Positions 29,179 to 41,983 of a stretch of DNA of 64,000 nucleotides are shown here, in pieces. The stretch is from Ganoderma boninense. Taxonomy: Eukaryota; Basidiomycota; Agaricomycetes; Polyporales; Polyporaceae. The position numbers and the translations under genes are program-made. The notes beneath the pieces are model-generated. The model saw only the letters and a program-made list of their open reading frames with translations. It was not told the DNA's origin and did not search any database. Position 1 is the first letter of the stretch; each line of letters opens with the position of its first letter. The DNA lies in the NCBI GenBank assembly GCA_002900995.3, contig CM035307.1, positions 496,001 to 560,000 on the forward strand, in the 5' to 3' direction.

Positions 29179-31587
29179 ATGTCCGGCGCGGATTCGACTT
29201 GGTGGCAGCTCTTCGCTGCAGCAGCCGCGGTCTTCCTCGTCGCGTACGTCCTCAAGAGACGCTTTAATCCCGTGAGTTCCATTTCAGTCCCCGGATCGAC
29301 GTCCTGTCCGCTCTTTAACCTCTTCGACCCATAGCTGTACTCCCTACCTACCATCGGGCCCTCTGCACCTTTGCTGTCATACCTCGGTGCGTTCCGTTAT
29401 GTTGTTGACACCGAGGGCATGTTGCGAGAGGGGTATAAGAAGGTGCGTGCGCAACAACAAGGCTGACTCCTTCGAGGCCTGACAAAATACCTGAATGTAT
29501 GCGCTAGTTTTATGGAACTATCTTCAAAATCTCCATGCTGGACGGCTGGCTCGTAGTCTTCACGGGCCACAAGCTCATCGACGAGCTCCGCCGAAGCTCC
29601 GATGACGAACTGTCTGCTGTGGAGGGTACAACACAGGTGCGTTCCCCAGCTTCTCACGATGAGATACCGGCACCATGCACCCAGTCGCCTTCCCCCTTAC
29701 CTGCAACGCACTCTATACTGCGTGAAAAGCAACATTTCCCCGTTGCGAAAACTCAGGATATCCATGCGAATTGGTCCCCTTCCATGACACTTCCACCGCG
29801 CCAGGAAGGTTTTGGGAAGGCGTCAATTTAGAGCTTGGAGAGGCTCTGAACTCCAGACCACTCCGCTCTGAACCACATCTCGACAACCTAGTCCGGAATT
29901 CTCTGCAATGATTTGGAGCTCAGCCAGAGTAAGCATCTAGGGTCTCCATTACGAGCAATCTGCGACTCGGACCAGGCCATGACTCGGTGGTGGATGATTC
30001 AAGAAGCACGCGCCGCACCCCACGAGGGCCTCATGCCATAGTTTTTGTTCGCGCCCATCGTTTGGGGGGGGGGGCGGGGCGGGGTGAGGCGCAAGCTTCC
30101 CCGGCGCGCTTACCGAGCTCTGACCATGTGCTGGCCGCCAGCAAAAGTGCATTTGCCTGAGCGCTTTTGAGGTCTGGAAAAGCGCATCTCAGGATCCTTC
30201 AGAAGCCTCAGGCTATTAGGAAGCTCCTTCCTGAGAGCCCTACGTGGCCTGAGGCGACCTGTAGTGCTTGCCCAGGGGCGACAGGGAAGCCCAGGGTTGT
30301 CCCAGGCAATGGCACTTTTGCTGATGCGCCTGCTTGGATGGGGGTCAGGACTCCCGCGGGGCATGCTTCATATGCCCTCGCCAGACGCGTGGACAGTGGC
30401 GGGATGGATGTTGGCACCATTCTCAAGTGCGTAGTGTCGTGGTAGTCAGGACGCGGCAAATGTGATTCTTTTGCAATTCGGTTGAACTGGAATCTTCTCT
30501 TGATCCTTCGAAGGAATCGGCTCTCCATCAGTGCAGGTCCGTGGTGGGGTATCATTAGATAGAGAAACTCTGGATCTGCTCTGCAGCAGCATTGAGGCCT
30601 TTCCTCTTGTGTAGAAGATCTAGGACATTTTACTCGTTTCTCGAACCTTTCCTCGCTGCAGAAAAGTTCATCTCTTCGTAAAGCCATCTCGATCGTCCGG
30701 AGCTGATCGAATGTCTCTATTTCGCACGCGCGAATCCAGGTTCTGCAACTCCGACACACGCTCGGCCCGGGCATCGACGACCAGTTCCACGTCGCGGTGG
30801 TGCGCGACAAGCTCACGCGCAACCTCGCCGCCGTCTACCCTGATGTCCTCGACGAGGTCTGTGCCGCGTTCCGCGAGTACATCCCCGCGCCCGCCCAGGA
30901 GGATGGTGTGTGTCCATGTCGTTGTCGTTTTTATGCGTCTGGGGCTGGAGCGTGGCTCTGCGCAGAGACGTGGGAGCGCACGCTGGGGCTGACGGGACGC
31001 TGTTGCCAGAATGGGTCCCGGTCACAATGTGGCCGGTCGTGCAGAAGGTGATCGCGCGGGCGAGCAACCGGGTCATTGTTGGCCTGCCGCAATGTGAGTG
31101 ATCACGGCTTGTTGCAATGTCGAGGATGGCATGAGGTTGCTGACGATGGCCGCGTTGCGTTGTATTCTGGGGTTTGTACGATGGCCAGGCCGGGACAAAA
31201 AATACCTGGATGTCGTGGTCAACTTCACGAACGACGTGTTTCTATCGTCGTTCATTATTAACCTCTTCCCCGACTTCCTTAAACCGTGCGGACCATTTTC
31301 GCTTTCTTTATGCGAACGTTGGCCTGACCTTCTCTGCCCGCTGCAGATTAATCGCGAAGGCGGTACCCATGGTGGGGAAGAACAAGGCGGTCTTGATGCC
31401 GATGGTCGTCCCGTTGCTGCAGGAGCGGCAGCGCATGCTCGACGCGCACGGGTCCGAATGGGAAGACAAGCCGCGCGACATGCTCCAGTGGCTGCTGGAG
31501 GAGGCGCAGGCGAAGGGCACGCCATTCGACAACGTGGTCGAGAAGGTGCTCCTTGTGAACTTTGGCGCCATCCACACATCCAGCGGG
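29179..31587 (+). CDS. Cytochrome P450, N-terminal half (c-terminal part lost at gap)
   Basis: Seven exons precede the assembly gap: 29179-29271, 29335-29442, 29508-29636, 30740-30905, 31010-31093, 31189-31285 and 31347-31587. The start is a membrane anchor (STWWQLFAAAAAVFLVAYVL) followed by KRR. Later come LPTIGPSAPLLSYLGAFRY, HTLGPGIDDQFHV, CRDKKYLDVVVNFTNDVF and MVVPLLQERQRMLD, typical of fungal microsomal P450 monooxygenases. The I-helix, ExxR and haem-binding Cys regions would follow but fall into the gap at 31645. After the last exon a donor (GTACGTACC) is visible. Intron 3 is 1103 nt, against 57-104 nt for the others, suggesting an insertion. Substrate and family cannot be assigned. 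Confidence 0.88.
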
Positions 31588-31644
31588 GTACGTACCCTCA
31601 TATATCTACTATTTTCAGTGGGAGAGCTGAAGTTGTTCCCCATT

Positions 31645-31744
31645 NNNNNNNNNNNNNNNNNNNNNNNNNNNNNNNNNNNNNNNNNNNNNNNNNNNNNNNN
31701 NNNNNNNNNNNNNNNNNNNNNNNNNNNNNNNNNNNNNNNNNNNN
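31645..31744. other. Assembly gap of 100 N
   Basis: Exactly 100 N, so probably a placeholder of unknown true length. The P450 stops on its left and an unrelated coding region is open on its right; reading straight through would give a false fusion. Confidence 0.99.
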
Positions 31745-32616
31745 TCGTCACGAATGTCACCACACGCCTCGAATATCTCGAGCTCTCTTCTCGCACCGCA
31801 CATCTCTCCGGCTTTAATCAAGCGTCCACGACTGGCAACTTCGACCACCTGCAGATGAACGTCCGCCTGCCCTCTCTGCGCGCGCTTAAGGTGTCGCTCG
31901 ATAGCAACATGTTCGCCGTGCTCGCGTCCTGGGACATGCCCGCGCTCACGAACCTCTCCGTGCTCTCCTCTGACTTCAGCTACACGGGCGAGGGCTTCGC
32001 GCGCTTCTTCAAGGCGCACGGCACCAAGCTCACGCAGCTCGAGCTCGGCCACTCGTCCTCGCTCATCGAGGAGTACTATCTCACCACCCCCCAGCACCTC
32101 GTCGCGCTCCAGCAGCAAATGCACGAGCAGCCCGCCGTGCCCCTCGCCGAGTGGTGCCCGAACCTGCGCGAGTTCGTCTGCTCTGCCGACGCTGAGTGGC
32201 ACTGGCAGAGCCCCGACTGGATCGCGCCGCACATCCTCCTGCCCGCGCACCCGCGCGTGGAGCTCATCGGCATCCGTGACATCGACACGCGCCTCCTCGC
32301 GGACCCGATCGCCCCGAACGCGTCGGTCGACACGCTCGACGCGGACGGGGGCGCGGCGACGCCGTACTTCCTGCTGTCCGAGCAGATCTCGTCCCTGCTG
32401 CGGAGCGACGCGTTCCCGAGCCTGCGCTTCGTGCGCGACCTCAGCGCGGAGAGCCACCGCATGCGCACGGGGCACCCCAGCGCGCGCGTGCTGCAGTTCT
32501 GGAAGAAGGTCGTCGCGCGCTGTGCGGAGCGCGGGGTGTGGTTCGAGGACTGCACGGGCGTGAACGTCACGCAGGGCGCGCTCCGGCGAGCGGCGCTCGT
32601 GGGCGATTCGGATTGA
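31745..32616 (+). CDS. F-box/LRR-like protein, C-terminal part (5' end in gap)
   Basis: An open frame of 289 residues runs from the gap to a TGA at 32614-32616. It reads as irregular leucine-rich repeats, for example LEYLELSSRTAHLSGF, LPSLRALKVSLDSN, MPALTNLSVLSSDFS and TKLTQLELGHSS, followed by CPNLREFVCSADAEWHW. This matches the C-terminal half of the very large basidiomycete F-box/LRR-like family (presumed ubiquitin-ligase adaptors). The F-box itself would be upstream and is not visible. Codon use is strongly G/C-ending, unlike the intergenic sequence after it. No intron is needed. Confidence 0.7.
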
Positions 32617-35600
32617 GGCGTGAGGCGGGCATGTTGACACTCATGTGCCCACATTGCGTTCGGGTCATCTCCGCGCCGCCGGTCTGCTGCCCGCACGCTC
32701 TGCCCTCCGTTGGTGGGTTCGAGTTCTGTTCTTAGCATCCTGCGCCTCTTCGGACCCCCCTACCCCTTCCCAACCATGTGATCCTCCTCCAGTTACGACA
32801 TCTGCTATGCCCTCGACATGAAGCTATCTACTTATGACCATGACACGACTCGACATGACTCCCACCACCTCGCCCCACCCACATGCCCCACCCTCGTACC
32901 TTCCCGCCCTCGCAGCTCGCAACCCTATGCATGCATTGCCTTCTTCTGCCCCACGTTGTACCAACATTCAACTGAACCTCACGCGACCGTCCGCATTCAT
33001 GGACTCGCGCACGCAGCATTGACTCTCTCGCCCTCCCCCTCCCACCTCGTGTCCCTCAATTCACTGTGCATCGCCCGCGCCCAACCACCATCTGTACAAT
33101 CGCATTTACAGCCCGACCCGACCCGAACCGGTACCCCCACATACCTCGTAGCATACAAGCAAACAGATAACCCTCATTCCGCATCCCCTTCTAGGCCTCT
33201 CGCCCCGCGCATATCCGAGTGTACGTACATACGCATACCCGGTCATCATCGCATATGGACTGTTCGCCCTCGCCCTGCCCCCGCGTCCCACCGCCCGCCC
33301 GCTCGACCCGGACCTGGACCCGATCTGGTTTTGAACTTGGTTGTTTGTCGGTTTTCGCTGCGCTTTCGCCTCTCTCCCCCCGACACCCGTTTTCCCAAAC
33401 TCCAAACTGCCCCCCCCCTCCTCGCCCCATCGGCCTGTTCTTCAACATAACATAACCATGACATTGTTACCCTGCATTCCACATTACCCCGCACACAACA
33501 CATACGCATTGTACTCCACTTTATCCACTGTTCTAAGTTGCATCCACATGACCATAGACCGGCGCTGGGCTGCGGCCCGGTGCCTTAGGGTTGTCGCTTT
33601 GCGCGCGGTCGCGTTCGCGTTCTCGGGTCTTCGTCTTCCGGATCCCTGCGTCACACACCACGCACCGCACCTCGCGCGCGATCGTCTTCTGGGTTCCGGG
33701 TCGACGTCCGTTCTCTGGTCCTGCATCATGTACATAGCTTGGTTTTACGGGGATGTTGTTGTCTCGATATGATCGATGATGCCAGTTTCTCGAGAGCTGT
33801 TTGTATGCTTCACTAGTTCTCTGAGCATGCACGCGCATCGACGCTGCGAGGCCTGCAGCAGCAGCTGATCGTTGGAAGCCATCTTCCTAGCTAGCTAATA
33901 GCTCAGTAAGAGTTTTGGCGTTGCGATGTTTCATGATGACAGTCCTCTTCTCTTCCTCCGGCCGTTGCGTACTTGTAGATCGGCCCGAGCTTTAAATTTA
34001 AGAACGTCTTGACAGGAGAGGCTCGAGGCACGGTTGTCGGGCGAGGCTGCAAGTATAGCTGCTGTTGAGTCTTGTTGAGTGCGGCGGCTGGATCGCGCAA
34101 CGGGATGGCAGTCGCGACGGGGGCTTGTCAGTGTCAAGTTCGCGATCGGCGTCACTATAGCTATTACTGTACGCATACAGGTGCCAGTGCTATCCGTTAA
34201 CGTTGCTGCTTGCGGATCGCAGACCAGGCACATCTGCGTCAAGGGTGAGGGGAGTGCTGATTGCATGCAGTCTATCTCGGGCAGCACGGAGCCTCTCCAT
34301 GACTCCAAGCGTGCGCGGGCACGCGTTCTTGAACATTCGACAGTCGATTGCGGGGGGTATCTAGGGAGTGCAGTACAAACCAGGAGACCTCTCAACGGCA
34401 TTCAGTACATGTTGGACAAGGACACTTCTGTGTTATAAGGGACTTACTTACTCCACCGAACCGCCGCCTTCCGTCCGTGGGGAGCTCGGGTGTCTGGTAT
34501 CTGGTGGTCACGAACGTTAACGGCGACTTAGGGCGACCCGCTTCTCGTGATGCTTGTGGCCTCGTCCACACGGATACCGGTTTCGCCGGCGTATCCAATG
34601 CAAGTTGGGTGGCCCAGCGACTTCACGAGCTCGGCATACCAGTGTGCCAGTTGTCCTCTATATATATGTATGCGATACGCGTACGGATGCTGTAAGTCAC
34701 CGCCTACGGTCGAGGTGAGATGAAGGATGAAACGTACCGTAGCTACATCCACGTTGCGCTCGATCTTAAAGCCTTTCGATGGTCGTAGTGGAAGCCGAGG
34801 CGATCTATCTATCTATTCATCCACTGCGAGCACTGTACAAAGAGTTTATCGCGAGGGAAAAGCACGGTTGTCGTTGTATTCGACGGTGTTCGCGTTGGTG
34901 GTGATGTTCGTGCTGAACCTCTCGCCGTGGCCCTGTGGTGAGTTGCCGCCCCCACCCCCGGGATGCCCTTGCACGGATACGTAGCCAGCCTGTCAACGAA
35001 GGTCGGCGATCAACGTCGCATCGTTGCATCGTCTTCCACGACCAACACCAACATAAACATAGCCCCGTCGGAAACACAACGTCGACGACTGGATCTGCCT
35101 CCCAGATGTCAGGCTCGTCCGAGTCCGAGTTGTTGCAATCGTTCAGGCTTCTCGCTGATTGGGAGGTTCTCCCGCGAGCCCTCCTTGCCTTCGACGAACC
35201 GCTCTAAGTTGGGGACTGCCAGGGCATAAGTAAGTTAAGGAGATCGAACCGTGAGATGGCAAGCCGCAAGATGCTACCGCGCATGCCAGGAGATGCAAGG
35301 CACGGGTTACGTACCCTCGACGACTCGGAAGAGTGCCTGACTGCGAGCGACGGCGGCGATCTTCTCAGGTTGGTCTCCGAAGTTCGCATCCAGCCTCGAG
35401 CGCGTCCTTGTTGACCTGGACCCGAATCAATTATGCGAGAGTCGAGAGCTGCGCACGCATGCGCTCGCGGGTTGTTCCTGTTCCATGATGGACTCTCGTC
35501 TCAGGCACAGTGCACGGGAGAAGAAAACAGGAATGAACGGCAGCTGCGCCTCAACTTGAAGGAAGACAGCGGCGGTATGCAGGCACTTGCGGAATATTAA

Positions 35601-38113
35601 TAAGTATTGCGGGAGGTCAGCGACGCGCTGACTCGCGGGGTCCATCGGCTACAGTGCTGGTCGCCCTCAACGTCGATAGGCATAGGCTTCGCGTGCAGAA
35701 CGCTGTCCGACTTCGCCTGGTCGCGTTCTGTGCTCTTCCGCGGGGGGGCGCTCGTGCTTGTAGAGCGGGTCCTCAGCCGCACACCATGTTAGCACACGAT
35801 ATCGAGGGGAGACCAAGGCAAGACACATGCGACTTACTCCAAACCCATTTCCCTCATCCTGTATTTCCTTTTTTTTTTTACCTTCGAGAACCCGTTCCAT
35901 TAGTTCTGCATGCGCCAGCCCTCAGCTCCGCATTTGAAAGCTGCTCCCGGATTCAGAACCTGTGCCAGCTTCGCGGGTGGACTGTATGGCACCTCCCAGT
36001 GCAGAGTGCGCGGTATGCTGGCAAGTATGCGCAATACAGGACGAGAGCTATGCTCACCTGCGCCAGCAATTCCGCAGATTGCGGCGTCCCCGAGGCCGTC
36101 TTGGAAGTCCTTCGTAGCTTCTACGGGTCCGGTTGGAAATTTAGATCCTAATGGCTTCATCGGGATCGAGAGGTTAGGTGTGTACGGAGACCGCGATATA
36201 TGATACACGAAGAGGAACTCTGCGAGGGACCCCTACACGATGGGCTCTTCGGGGATAAACAGGACGGGGAACCCGTCTATCGGAGGCCGTGTTCAGAATG
36301 CTCGGTGGCCTGAAGCTGGTCTCTTTGTCATCATGAGCTCGCAAACTCCTAGAGATTCAGGGACGCAGCAGCAAGCCATGTGTGAAATAATCAAGCACGA
36401 GAGATTTGTGGATGTTGTTGTCCAGGCAAACATGAACAACGGACGACAGAGAAGAGGCAGTGACTGGTGACCCTCAACCGGTGTGGCAGTGGTGTGGTAG
36501 CGCCCTTTCGGCAAGGACCGAAGAAAGGAAGCGCCAGTGAGCGCCCCTCGGCCTCGCTGGCTGTAGGTAGCTGAGGACCGCCTCTTTCAAGCCATGATCT
36601 ACAGCTTCCTTCCGAATGTCAATCGTGGTGTTCGATAACCGTCTAGCCTAACAGATGCATACGCTTGCCGCGACATGATGCAAGTCTCGTGTCCTTGTCC
36701 TGAAGAGGTTCTATCTAAGGTGCGCACCTTGTGTCCCAGTCAGACGCCACGAGTCCACGACAGCTCCTGGGCTGCGATTGCAATAAAAAGCTTACGCTGA
36801 AGCTTAGTTGGCTCAACAGATCTGCCAAGTACTCTCGCGCGCGGTGTGCTGAGGGCATGAGACGTTATACATACATCAACCGTGCGGCCGAGCGCGAGGA
36901 TGTGATTTCGACACCCGACCTCAAGGCCACCGGCACCGTTTCCCGCTCTTCCCCGTATACATGTAAGGATACACATCGGTCACTCATCCGTCGAGAGTGG
37001 TCCTATCTTACGTTCTAATACATAGAACCTTGGCATGCTGTGTTCTGTTGACAGATGTTGCGACTTCCATGCAGATTTGGGACGGTACGTGAAGATACAG
37101 TCGAAATCGGTGTCCAAATTCATGCTTTTGCCGACGGTTTCACTTTGCCAAGCCCCGTCGCCGCCTTTCGGGATAATGCAACGGTGCGTCCTCTCTCCCC
37201 CTCTCCCTGAATTTCCCAAAACTTTCCTATCAATATTGTATCCTAGTAGATGGCTGCTGGCATACGGATCTGCAGTAATCACTGACGCAATACCAGGTGG
37301 GGTACGTTCTCGTCATCGTGCATTGGAGGAGCCAGACGGGGCTACGGCAACACCGCGTCTTCGCTTTCAGACCGTTCTCCAATTGACTTCCGCGTGGGCA
37401 TTCTCGGTTCTGGGGAGCATGATTGCATATTGCGAGCGACATCTATCACCCCCTTACTTCCACCAGATTGATGTTTCTCTATGGGAACGCTATTCAGGTA
37501 GGAGCTGAGATGGAACTTACAACAGCCCTGATCTCTGGCATGTCCCCTACAATCGTAGGAGCCACATATTTCCTGTATGTAGGTCGCGTATTGAGGATCG
37601 TGTTCACAGAGGTCACGCCCTGGAACTGCTCCTATAGACTTTCGCCAGACCTCGGGACTCGTTCTGTGGAATATCGACCTGCTGCGCGAAGAGTGCGTCG
37701 AGCCAAACCCCGTCATATCATCGCATGCGCAATACCAGCCGCATTCACGTTCGAGAGCCCACATCCGGTGCTTACCACACTTCGTGAGATCAACAGGCAT
37801 ATTCTACGCACGAAACGATGGAAGATAATTGCTCGGAGTCCGTGTTCCAGACATCGCAAGCATCCACCGTGGTGTACGAGCCGTGGTGTATGAAACACAA
37901 TGCCAAGTTACTCTCCTTCTTACCTTAGGGTTAATCAACGCACAGCGAAATGTCGCCTGTCTTCGCCTCCAGGCACCCCTGCCGGCCAAACGAGATCAAC
38001 GGCCTTCTCTGTAACGTTGTCCGCCGTATGTTTTCAAGTTTGTGTGTTGATCCTCTATAAGGCGAGGTGTCCAAGGCAAGCTAGGGGATAGCTCGCTACA
38101 TCCTATGACAAGC
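32617..38113. other. 5.5-kb region without a confident gene
   Basis: The first 1.2 kb is pyrimidine-rich and looks like 3' flank of the F-box/LRR gene. The rest contains only short open frames. One possible exon at 34727-34940 (+) starts with ATG, encodes a hydrophobic LYSTVFALVVMFVLNL segment and ends at a good donor (GTGAGT), but no partner exon could be placed. No tRNA, transposon termini or long repeats were seen. Confidence 0.4.
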
Positions 38114-40945
38114 CTACCGGCCCCCACGAAGCATCTTCAACGCCAGTTCCTCATCCGCCTCAAGGCTCGACTGCACCGGAACCTCCTTCGTGCGTGATTT
38201 CTTTTTCGGCGGCCTCTCTGGCTCGCTCTCGTCCTCAGATCCCGGCGGGAGGTCGAACTCGGGCGAGACGTATCCATCGTCATCCGAATAATCCGCCACG
38301 ACCGGCGCCGCGCCGGATCCCCCATCGTCCTCCCCATCGTCGCTGTGACTCTCGCCCTAAAACACAACGCCCAGCAATCAGCACGGCATCCCACACACCA
38401 ACACCGGGCCTGAACAGTCAACGCACCTCGCGTTCGCGCTCCTTGCGCTTCCGCTTCTTCTCCCGCTTCTTCTCCTTCGCCTCCGCCTTGTCCGCCACGT
38501 CCGCCGCCCGCAGCTTCCCGCGCTCGCTCTCCGCGAACCGCCGCCCCGCCTCGATCGCCGCCTCCTGCCCTCCCCAAACACCTCCCCCGCGTCCTTGAGC
38601 TCGTACACCTCGTGCGCGCCGCCCGCGTCGTCGAACACGAGCTTGTGCCCGCGCGGGCCGCCCTTGGCGAGCGCCTTCTTCGACAGCGCCAGGCGCTGCT
38701 GCCGCTTCGACGTGTACTGCGACTCCGGGAGCGCGTCGTCGTCGAGGTCGTGGTCCGCGCGCTTGAGCGTGATGAACTCGTCGTCTGAGCCCGAGTCGGA
38801 GCCGCTGTGGTCGATGAGCTTGTTGTAGTGCTCGGAAAGGATGTTCTGGTTCTTGCGCTCGAACAGCCGGTCGTACTTTGTCCGCACACGGTTGGTCTTG
38901 GATCACAGTGCGCGTCAATACCTTACAATCTGCTATTGAGAGGCGAAAACATACCTGCTGTGGGGCAACACTTGCCGCCGCCGCCTCGGTAGACTCTTCC
39001 TCCTCCTCGGAGCCTTCCTCGTCAGAAGTTCCCGACGCGTCGTATTCGCTCTCCTCGTCTTCGTCCCGGACCGCAGAGGAGAGCCCAGAGTCTGCGACCG
39101 CTCTCGACGCGTTCTTTTTCTTCTTCGCCATCTCCTTGCTGAGGAACTTGATCTTTGGCATGCCAGGGAGCCCGAGGGCCTCGGCGAAGCGCTCGACAGG
39201 GAGTTCACCGAGCTTGAAGATCGACTTGTCTTTCTGCAAGTACACAGACCGCAAGTACGACACGAACGCCTAATCCCCCCCCCAAAAAAAAAACATTCAG
39301 CCGTCAAGATTAGCAGTAAGACACGGCAATCGTGAACAAACATACACGTTGACCGAGGTACTTGATCTCCGGGTCCTGGAACGCGAGGTTCTGCAGCGAG
39401 TTGCTGATGCTCTGCGTCTTGCTCGCCTTGATCTTGATCTTCTGCACCTCCACGTTCTTCCTCTTCAGCGCCGCAAGCATGCCCTCCTCCTCGCTCGGCG
39501 CCAGCAACAGCAGCCCCTTCCCCGCGCTCTCGTACCGCGCCGTCCGCCCCACGCGGTGGATGTACGTGTCCGCGTCCTCGGGCGCGTCGACCTGCAGCAC
39601 CCAGTCGACAGACGGGAAGTCGAGCCCGCGCGCGGCCACGTCCGTCGCGAACAGGACCGCGTGCCGCATGGTCGTGAAGCGCTTGAACGTCGCGAGGCGC
39701 GTCATCTGCTTCTGTTTTCCGTGCAGCTGCAGTAGCGGCACGCCCGGGTGCATTTTGCAGAACGTCTCGAACACGAACCGCACCTGCTTGCAGCTCGACA
39801 GGAACACGAGTGCCTTCGTCTGCAGGTGGCTCTTGATGAAGCTCCACAGCACGTCCAGCTTCCGGTCGAGCTCGCAGAGCACGTAGTGCTGCTCGAGTGT
39901 CTTGGGCGTCGCGCCTTCCGTCTGCGCCTCGTCGACGCCAACGGGCACAGGGGAGGTCAGGCTGAGACGCGCGAGGTCCGCGACGGACTGCGTTTGCGTG
40001 GCCGAGAAGAGGAGCGTCTGGCGCGATTTGGGGAGGTGGGAGAGGAGGGCGGCGAGCGTGCGCTGGAAGCCCATGTCCAAGATTCGGTCCGCTTCATCGA
40101 GAACTGTGCCGTAAAATAGATCAATAACGCACGCAATAATACAGGCGCAGGCGGAGGACGCACCTAGGACCTGCAAATTATCACATTCAAATCCGATCGT
40201 CTGGTCCATGTGCTGGAGGAGTCGCCCAGGCGTCGCTACGAGGATGTTCATGCGCGAAAGCCGCTCTCGCTCGTCCTTCAGGTTCTTCCCGCCGATCACG
40301 AGTCCCGCCGAGAAGCTGTGGTACCCACCAATGCTGCGCAGCACGTCGAAGATTTGGACTGCCTGCAGTACATTGGCAAACGGTGGAAGTACGCGCATAT
40401 AGACTGCTCACCAGTTCTCTCGTCGGAGATATGATCAACGCGCCCAAGCCATCCTGCGGTCCCCACTTTCGACGGTACAAAATCTCCAGCACCGGGATGA
40501 GGAACGCGAGGGTCTTCCCGCTGCCCGTGCGGGCCGCCCCGAGGACGTCTTTGCCCTTGAGAGAAGTTGGGATGCTCTTGGCCTGGATCTTTGTCATGTC
40601 GACGAAGTGTGAGCGTTTGAGGCCTTGAAGAATCCCGTAAGGCGGACGGAAGGTGGGACGATGGGAAGAAGAGTGCACCTACCTCGCTTTGTTTGGTCGG
40701 ATATCGGAAGGTCTGCAAACGCCTTCAAATCCGAGGGTGGCTCCTATGCACAAGAGGACTGTGTTAATGAGCAACATGACCCCTCTAATTGAGACGTGGC
40801 TCACAAATTGGAGGGCGGCCTGCTCCAGGTCGGCAACTGTCTTCGCCTCGTTCGTTCTCCGCATCTTTTTCGACTTGAGCTTTGGTTCCTGCGGCCGCTT
40901 GGCCTTTTTCGAACCAGAGGGTTTTGAAGGTCCAGCCTGAGGCAT
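38114..40945 (-). CDS. DBP4: DEAD-box RNA helicase Dbp4/Hca4
   Basis: Eight exons: 40945-40805, 40743-40683, 40623-40412, 40362-40164, 40103-39346, 39269-38955, 38896-38427 and 38356-38114. About 799 residues if one base is restored, close to the family's size. This ATP-dependent nucleolar helicase acts in early 18S rRNA processing, releasing U14 snoRNA in yeast. Visible motifs are Q81 (Q motif), AARTGSGKT (I, Lys104), PTREL (Ia), TPGRLLQH (Ib), VLDEAD (II, 207-210), SAT (III), [11 protein letters not shown] (V) and HRVGRTAR (VI). After the core come the Dbp4-type [14 protein letters not shown] extension and acidic/basic tails. The frame breaks at the C run 38572-38575; one extra base there rejoins DAGEVF to [17 protein letters not shown]. 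Confidence 0.93.
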
Positions 40946-41983
40946 ATTTTGCGCGTCTCTACAGACTGAACGAGCTGAGAGGAGGAGGAGGAGGAAGAGA
41001 AGGAGGGAGAGAGGCTGAAGGTTTGAGGAAGTGGCGGAAGAAAGTTCAGAGAGCGCCCGCCGTGGACGCTTATTTTTTGACTGCACTCCTACAGCGGGCT
41101 TCAATGGACTCGACAGCCCCATGCACGCATCCGAGGAGCATGGTAAAAGGTGCGTAGAAGTGTCTTCCATGGTAGGCAGTCAGTACTCAAATTGCTGCAT
41201 TTTTGTCCGTATCGTTGCACAGGCCTGGTCTAGTCTGTATTCACACTCCAGCCTGGCCGCGAGGGCAAGTTGAACCTTGGTTATAGAAAGTTTTTACTAA
41301 CATGAGGACCAGCTACACATGCAGCGAGTGGTAAATACAAGGTGGACCACATTGCTCCGGCATGTTTTGCGACCCATACCCACGGTATGCAGCTGCAGCT
41401 GAGCGTCCAGCCATCTTCCGTCTCTCCTGATGCCCAATGAGTGAATGCCAGTTTCCTGAACAACATCAACCAATGTCTTCAACCGCACCACTCAAAGGTT
41501 GTCCTCCGGGTCCGTAAATTAGCCAACTACGCATGTTGGTTAGCGGAGGCCGGCACTCATCGCTCAGCAATCGCTCAGGGACTCAGAATTGGTTGGGGCT
41601 AATGCCTAAGGACCGCGGTCGTCTGAGGACGTGGGGATGCGATGTAGGTCCCGCAACCCACCACGCCGTCAATTTACCGACCCTGTCTGAAGCCGCTAGT
41701 GGGCCATGCCTAAGTCGCAAGACTATGAGATTAGTACATGAAACCCGCTCAATTTTACAAGCTCACCTGCCAGTTACATACCATGCCTAGTTCCCGGACA
41801 GCTGAGCAATCTAAGGCATGAATACTCGTCAATGCGCAGGGATCGGTCATTCCGACTTCCAGCATTTGAACCTTGCGAGTCCAAGCCGAAATTGCTTATG
41901 CGATGGCTAGCGATACATTGAGGAAGCCACAGAGAACAAAATCCAAATCCATATCCAACATGACGAGGTACGAACGTACTGCA
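40946..41983. other. Intergenic region
   Basis: About 1 kb upstream of DBP4 and downstream of TAF4. Nothing recognisable beyond a GGA-rich stretch at 40980-41010 just upstream of the DBP4 start. Confidence 0.45.

Noticed and set aside
28116..29267. Long plus-strand open frame over the P450 promoter region
   Set aside because: Composition is that of C/T-rich promoter sequence; the real gene starts at 29179 in another frame with a membrane anchor.
30208..30822. 204-codon minus-strand frame inside the P450 locus
   Set aside because: It lies in the large intron and runs into sense coding exon 4; composition is not protein-like.
31174..32616. A 480-codon frame joining the P450 to the LRR protein
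   Set aside because: It reads through the 100-N placeholder; the two sides belong to different families.
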